Source of the DNA: Candidatus Omnitrophota bacterium
Lineage (GTDB): Bacteria > Omnitrophota > Omnitrophia > Omnitrophales > Aquincolibacteriaceae
Length of the DNA: 7,847 bases
Reading direction: 5' to 3'
Assembly: GCA_023819025.1 (NCBI GenBank)
Contig: JAMWDC010000083.1
Location: 1-7,847, forward strand
Position 1 is the stretch's first letter. Each line of letters starts with the position of its first letter. The notes under the pieces were generated by a model. It was not told the origin of the DNA and did no database searches. It saw only the letters and a program-made list of their open reading frames with translations. A program made the translations under genes and the position numbers. Positions 4,954-7,847 of the stretch are shown piece after piece.

Positions 4954-6217
4954 CCGGAATCACCGCATCTTTGGGAATGATCACAATACCGTCTCGGATG
5001 TAAAAATTTTCCCCATCCATATCTTTGCATCCGTGATGTCCGGCAATGGCGACGTGATTCCCGATCCGCACATTTTTATCCAGAATACAATTTTCAATCA
5101 CGCAGTTTCTACCGATCCCCAACACGGCCGGAGCAATGGGACTCTCCGCTTCATAGAAGTCGTTGCCCATAATCACACTTCGGCGGATCACGGTCCCCTC
5201 CCGGATAATCGAGCGGAGCCCGATCACGGAATCCTCAACCGAGGCGCCGCGGAGGAAACATCCTTCGGACATGAGGACATTTTTAAGATGGGCCTCATGG
5301 ATGTTGGAGGGAGGGAGAAAGCGCGGCCGGGTAAAAATTCGCGCGTTCGGGGAAAAAAAGCTGAACGGTGGATTTGGACCGGTCAGTTCGATGCTCGCGT
5401 CATAGAAGGCGCGGATGGTTCCGATATCGCGCCAATAATCTGAAAAGACAAAGCCGAAGGCTTTAAATTTTTTAATGGCCTTGGGGATTACCTCTTTGCC
5501 GAAATCCGCCTCATTACCGGATAAAAGATCCTTGAGGACATTTGGTTTAAACACATAAACACCCATCGATGCCAGATAAGCTTCCGGTTTTCCCTTCAGA
5601 TCAAAAATATGCCGGATGGTCTGCGGAATTACGTACGAATGAATCTTTTCAGACGGCGACGGCTTTTCACGGAACGCCGTGATTTGACCGGTGGGATGAA
5701 TCTGGAGAATCCCGAACTGGCTAACTTCTTTTTTCGGAACCGGGACAGTTGCGATTGTTACGTCTGCGTTTTTTTCGTGATGGAATTTGACGATCCTGCG
5801 GTAATCCATCCGGTACAGATGATCGCCGGAAAGCACTAAGACTGCATCCATCCCGTCCAGGTGGTAATGCGGCATATGTTTCCGGACGGCATCCGCAGTC
5901 CCCTGAAACCATTCCATATGGGAGGGCGTTTGTTCGGCCGCAAGCAGTTCGACACTGGTCTGATTAAAATGTTCGTAAGGATAGGCGCGGTGGATGTGCC
6001 GGTGTAAGGATGTGGAATTAAACTGGGTCAACACACAGATGCGCCGGATACCGGAATTCAGGGAATTGGAAATCGGGATATCCACGAGTCGGTACTTGCC
6101 GCCGATCGGAACCGCCGGCTTCGAGCGGACACGGGTCAAGGGGAACAGCCTTTTACCTTGGCCGCCTCCCATAATAATGGCGATCACGTTGTCCATTTTC
6201 ATGATATCGTCCGACAT
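4937..6217 (-). CDS. glgC: Glucose-1-phosphate adenylyltransferase (ADP-glucose pyrophosphorylase)
   Basis: GlgC makes ADP-glucose and pyrophosphate from ATP and glucose-1-phosphate, the committed and regulated step of bacterial glycogen synthesis. GGGQGKRL (17-24), SKPAVPIGGKYRLVDIPISN (32-51), WFQGTADAVR (103-112) and SGDHLYRMDY (130-139) are the nucleotidyltransferase motifs. FREKP (182-186, K185 for glucose-1-phosphate binding) and YWRDIGT (261-267) follow. Residues from about 300 form the C-terminal left-handed beta-helix. The frame is open to a GTG at 6226, but ATG 6217 stands 8 nt behind AGGGG and is preferred (426 aa, near the usual 420-430). The C terminus, ending IIPKDAVIPDGTKI, resembles the cyanobacterial/plant type, and lysines K381 and K416 align with the activator-site lysines of the Anabaena enzyme. 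It lies 31 nt behind the 101-aa gene. No other glg genes are in the window. Confidence 0.96.
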   Translation of the reverse strand: MSDDIMKMDNVIAIIMGGGQGKRLFPLTRVRSKPAVPIGGKYRLVDIPISNSLNSGIRRICVLTQFNSTSLHRHIHRAYPYEHFNQTSVELLAAEQTPSHMEWFQGTADAVRKHMPHYHLDGMDAVLVLSGDHLYRMDYRRIVKFHHEKNADVTIATVPVPKKEVSQFGILQIHPTGQITAFREKPSPSEKIHSYVIPQTIRHIFDLKGKPEAYLASMGVYVFKPNVLKDLLSGNEADFGKEVIPKAIKKFKAFGFVFSDYWRDIGTIRAFYDASIELTGPNPPFSFFSPNARIFTRPRFLPPSNIHEAHLKNVLMSEGCFLRGASVEDSVIGLRSIIREGTVIRRSVIMGNDFYEAESPIAPAVLGIGRNCVIENCILDKNVRIGNHVAIAGHHGCKDMDGENFYIRDGIVIIPKDAVIPDGTKI

Positions 6218-6248
6218 AAGACACACCCCTGATTTGTTGGAGGGCGTA

Positions 6249-6554
6249 TTAGCGGTATTGTATCATGAGAGCTTCTCTTTGGACATGTTTCCAAAGGACT
6301 TGCCGAAAGGTATCGTTTTCCTCCATCAAGAGATGAAGACGCTCGCGGATCTTCTTGACGAAGGTTTCCCGGTAAGGGTGCCCCTCCTTGTTCACCAGGA
6401 GGTCAAGGCGGTAAACGTAATCTTCGATCAAAACCGAATTTTTACGAATTTGATCCTTGAGAATGCGGACTTCCTCTGGGGTCAGCTGGGGTATGTCAGA
6501 ATCGAGAACCTTGAAGCGAGGCCTGGGAATCTCATAGGCCAGATGAAAAATCAT
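6249..6554 (-). CDS. Small helical protein of unknown function (101 aa)
   Basis: I do not recognise a family. The protein is charged and, after the first 25 residues, looks almost wholly helical: LTPEEVRILKDQIRKNSVLI, then a segment around VYRLDLLVNKEGHPYRETFV, then KKIRERLHLLMEENDTFRQV. No signal peptide, membrane segment or cysteine cluster is present, so it is expected in the cytoplasm. Its ATG overlaps the stop codon of the receiver-like gene in an ATGA arrangement, and GAGG lies about 10 nt upstream, which indicates translational coupling and probably a shared task or complex with that protein. glgC follows after 31 nt. The size and helical nature would suit a partner or adaptor of the receiver domain, but that is inference. 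Confidence 0.75.
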   Translation of the reverse strand: MIFHLAYEIPRPRFKVLDSDIPQLTPEEVRILKDQIRKNSVLIEDYVYRLDLLVNKEGHPYRETFVKKIRERLHLLMEENDTFRQVLWKHVQREALMIQYR

Positions 6555-7039
6555 AAGGCATACCTCACAAAAAGGTCTGCGAGGTTCCGCATAAATTCTG
6601 TCTTCAAATAAACGCGGTCACAACCCGCCTGCTCGGCCTCTTTGCGGACAGCTGACTTCTGGCTGGAAACATAACCCACAACCGGGATCGTCTTCATCTT
6701 TTCATCTTTCCGGACTTCGCCGAGTAATTTGTAGGCCTCGGCCTCACAGGTATCCCAATCGATCGCAATAAAGTTCGGATGTCTCGTTTTCATGGTCTCG
6801 AGCAAACGATCGGCCTTGTCAAAATTATGGACCGATAAATGATTCTGCTTGGCCATCTGCGCAAGTTTTGTAGCCACCAGGAGATCGGTGACAAGCCCGT
6901 ACACCACGCCGCCGTATCGCACTTCGGGTTCATCGGTTTTGGCATGGGGCTCAGGAGCCGGAGGGGGGATGCTGGAATAGTGCTTCATCTGGGCCTTGGT
7001 TTGGATGATTTTGTTTTGGCGTCGATCCATCTGTTTCAT
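6551..7039 (-). CDS. CheY-like receiver-domain protein without an output domain
   Basis: The first 40 residues are a polar, basic stretch ending in a Pro-rich linker (PPPAPEPH, 25-32). Residues 45-162 fit a response-regulator receiver fold: VTD (50-52) at the end of strand 1, AIDWD (92-96) at strand 3, IPVVGYVSS (118-126) at strand 4, and YLKTEF (144-149) at strand 5. The candidate key residues are D52, phosphoacceptor D94, S125 and K146. Their spacing (42, 31, 21) is close to CheY (44, 30, 22). The first of the usual acidic pair is T51, and the Pro usually following the strand-5 Lys is replaced by Thr. It may be a phosphorylated single-domain regulator or a pseudo-receiver acting by protein contact. 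GAGGAG lies 6 nt before the ATG. It lies between the helical repeat gene (25-nt gap) and the 101-aa gene (ATGA overlap). Confidence 0.75.
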   Translation of the reverse strand: MKQMDRRQNKIIQTKAQMKHYSSIPPPAPEPHAKTDEPEVRYGGVVYGLVTDLLVATKLAQMAKQNHLSVHNFDKADRLLETMKTRHPNFIAIDWDTCEAEAYKLLGEVRKDEKMKTIPVVGYVSSQKSAVRKEAEQAGCDRVYLKTEFMRNLADLFVRYAL

Positions 7040-7064
7040 GGGTATCTCCTCATTTAATCAAAGG

Positions 7065-7847
7065 TTAAGCTGATCCGGAGCCCGAATCAAGAGCCGGCAT
7101 TTTCAATTTTTTTAGTATCTTGACTTTTTCCTGGGCATCTTTCGCAAGCACCACCGGGTATTCGACACCTCTCAACAACCGTTCGGCCTCATCCCAACGC
7201 TGCTGATGAACCATTTCCAAAGCCTCGTGATAGCATTTTTGGACCTTCTCCAGATTTTCCGGCAAGAAACCCTGGATCACCTTCTTCTTTAGGGCGAGAT
7301 CCTGTTTGATCGGTCCAAGATCGGCCACAGTCACGGGAGAGGGTTTGAGAAGTTCATATAAGGTCGCCTGGATATCCCGATCCACTTCGCGGATCCCTGC
7401 CGGATAAGGAGGCGGCTCAGCTACAAGCATCCCCGGACTCTCCAGTGCCTGAATCTCTTCCTCACATTTTAAAATCGACGAGAGCGCTTCGGCCCAAGCC
7501 CGATTCTCGATTTGGCGGCAAAGCTCGGCATACCGGTCACTCAAGGCCGATTCTTTGTCGCGAACTTGGCGGACGATCAGCATATGATTCACGGCGCCAA
7601 TCTTGGACAAGGTATCATTGACAAAAGGTCTGAGCATCGTCAAGACCACACCCCGGTGTTTCTGGATATCGCCTGCATAAATCGGAAAGACCAAGGACTC
7701 GGCCCAAAGGTCGCGTGCTTTGCCGAGATCACCGGATTTGAATGCCTCTGCGGCAGATAGATAACTTTGCAGAAAGACATTTTCAAGTTTTTTCTTGTAA
7801 CTCCGCGGGAGGGTAATTTGATAAAAGCGCTCCTGATCGGAAATCAA
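7065..7847 (-). CDS. Helical repeat (TPR-like) protein of unknown function, 5' end possibly outside the window
   Basis: The frame is open to the right edge. The first codon visible is TTG (7847-7845), so either it starts there or, more likely, continues upstream. The 260 visible residues look helical and soluble. Three segments share a spacing of aromatic, Ala and Leu residues typical of helix-turn-helix repeats: about 28-60 (SYLSAAEAF...KARDLW...FPIYAGD), about 105-136 (RYAELCRQI...AWAEAL...ALE), and about 205-237 (CYHEALEMV...RWDEAERLL...YPVVLAKD). The first and third are especially alike, both closing in an aromatic-Pro segment and Asp. A Pro-rich linker (145-149) separates the second and third. 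Such repeats usually bind other proteins. No catalytic motif, signal peptide or membrane segment is seen. It is the first visible gene of the operon leading to the receiver-like protein and glgC. Confidence 0.75.
   Translation of the reverse strand: MISDQERFYQITLPRSYKKKLENVFLQSYLSAAEAFKSGDLGKARDLWAESLVFPIYAGDIQKHRGVVLTMLRPFVNDTLSKIGAVNHMLIVRQVRDKESALSDRYAELCRQIENRAWAEALSSILKCEEEIQALESPGMLVAEPPPYPAGIREVDRDIQATLYELLKPSPVTVADLGPIKQDLALKKKVIQGFLPENLEKVQKCYHEALEMVHQQRWDEAERLLRGVEYPVVLAKDAQEKVKILKKLKMPALDSGSGSA

Noticed and set aside
4913..5443. A 176-codon plus-strand open frame
   Set aside because: It is antisense to the beta-helix part of glgC. The hypothetical product has no domain character and is best explained as a shadow of glgC codon usage.
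6218..6226. GTG start of glgC at 6226
   Set aside because: The AGGGG ribosome binding site touches this GTG, leaving no spacing, while the ATG at 6217 has 8 nt spacing.

Overview
The window looks like chromosomal core DNA from a diderm (Gram-negative-type) bacterium with a mid-range GC content. It carries a translation/cell-growth operon, an LPS-export permease of the LptF/LptG family, and a gene for ADP-glucose pyrophosphorylase. The LPS-transport permease is the main argument for an outer membrane. The short (about 200 aa) EF-Ts, the C-terminally extended S2 and the cyanobacterial/plant-like GlgC argue against a gammaproteobacterium. A candidate-phylum diderm such as Omnitrophota or a relative would fit, but this is a weak guess made from protein 'feel' only. 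No mobile elements, tRNA or rRNA genes, or CRISPR arrays are visible.

Bases 1-2469 (minus strand) hold the classical order rpsB - tsf - pyrH - frr (30S protein S2, EF-Ts, UMP kinase, ribosome recycling factor); frr is cut by the window edge. The operon has a well-formed sigma70-type promoter (TTGTTG, 16 nt, TATAAT at 2561-2588) and an untranslated leader of about 85 nt with two mutually exclusive hairpins. A perfect 8-bp inverted repeat lies directly behind the tsf stop codon.

Bases 2470-2707 are a divergent control region. Besides the rpsB promoter it holds a set of short tandem repeats (unit about 13 bp, A/T-tract containing) and a second promoter-like sequence pointing the other way. Bases 2708-4628 (plus strand) hold two tightly packed genes: a ComF/GntX-family phosphoribosyltransferase that seems to be almost leaderless, and the LptF/LptG permease one base behind it. 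A strong 11-bp inverted repeat followed by T's (4630-4690) ends this unit and sits between converging genes.

Bases 4690-7847 (minus strand) form a compact five-gene accessory-looking operon, read right to left: a helical repeat protein (5' end outside the window), a CheY-like receiver-domain protein, a 101-aa helical protein of unknown function (ATGA overlap with the previous gene), glgC, and a short putative exported/lipoprotein that starts inside the end of glgC. The close packing suggests co-expression. The combination of a receiver-like protein and two uncharacterised helical proteins with the glycogen-committing enzyme is the least ordinary part of the window.
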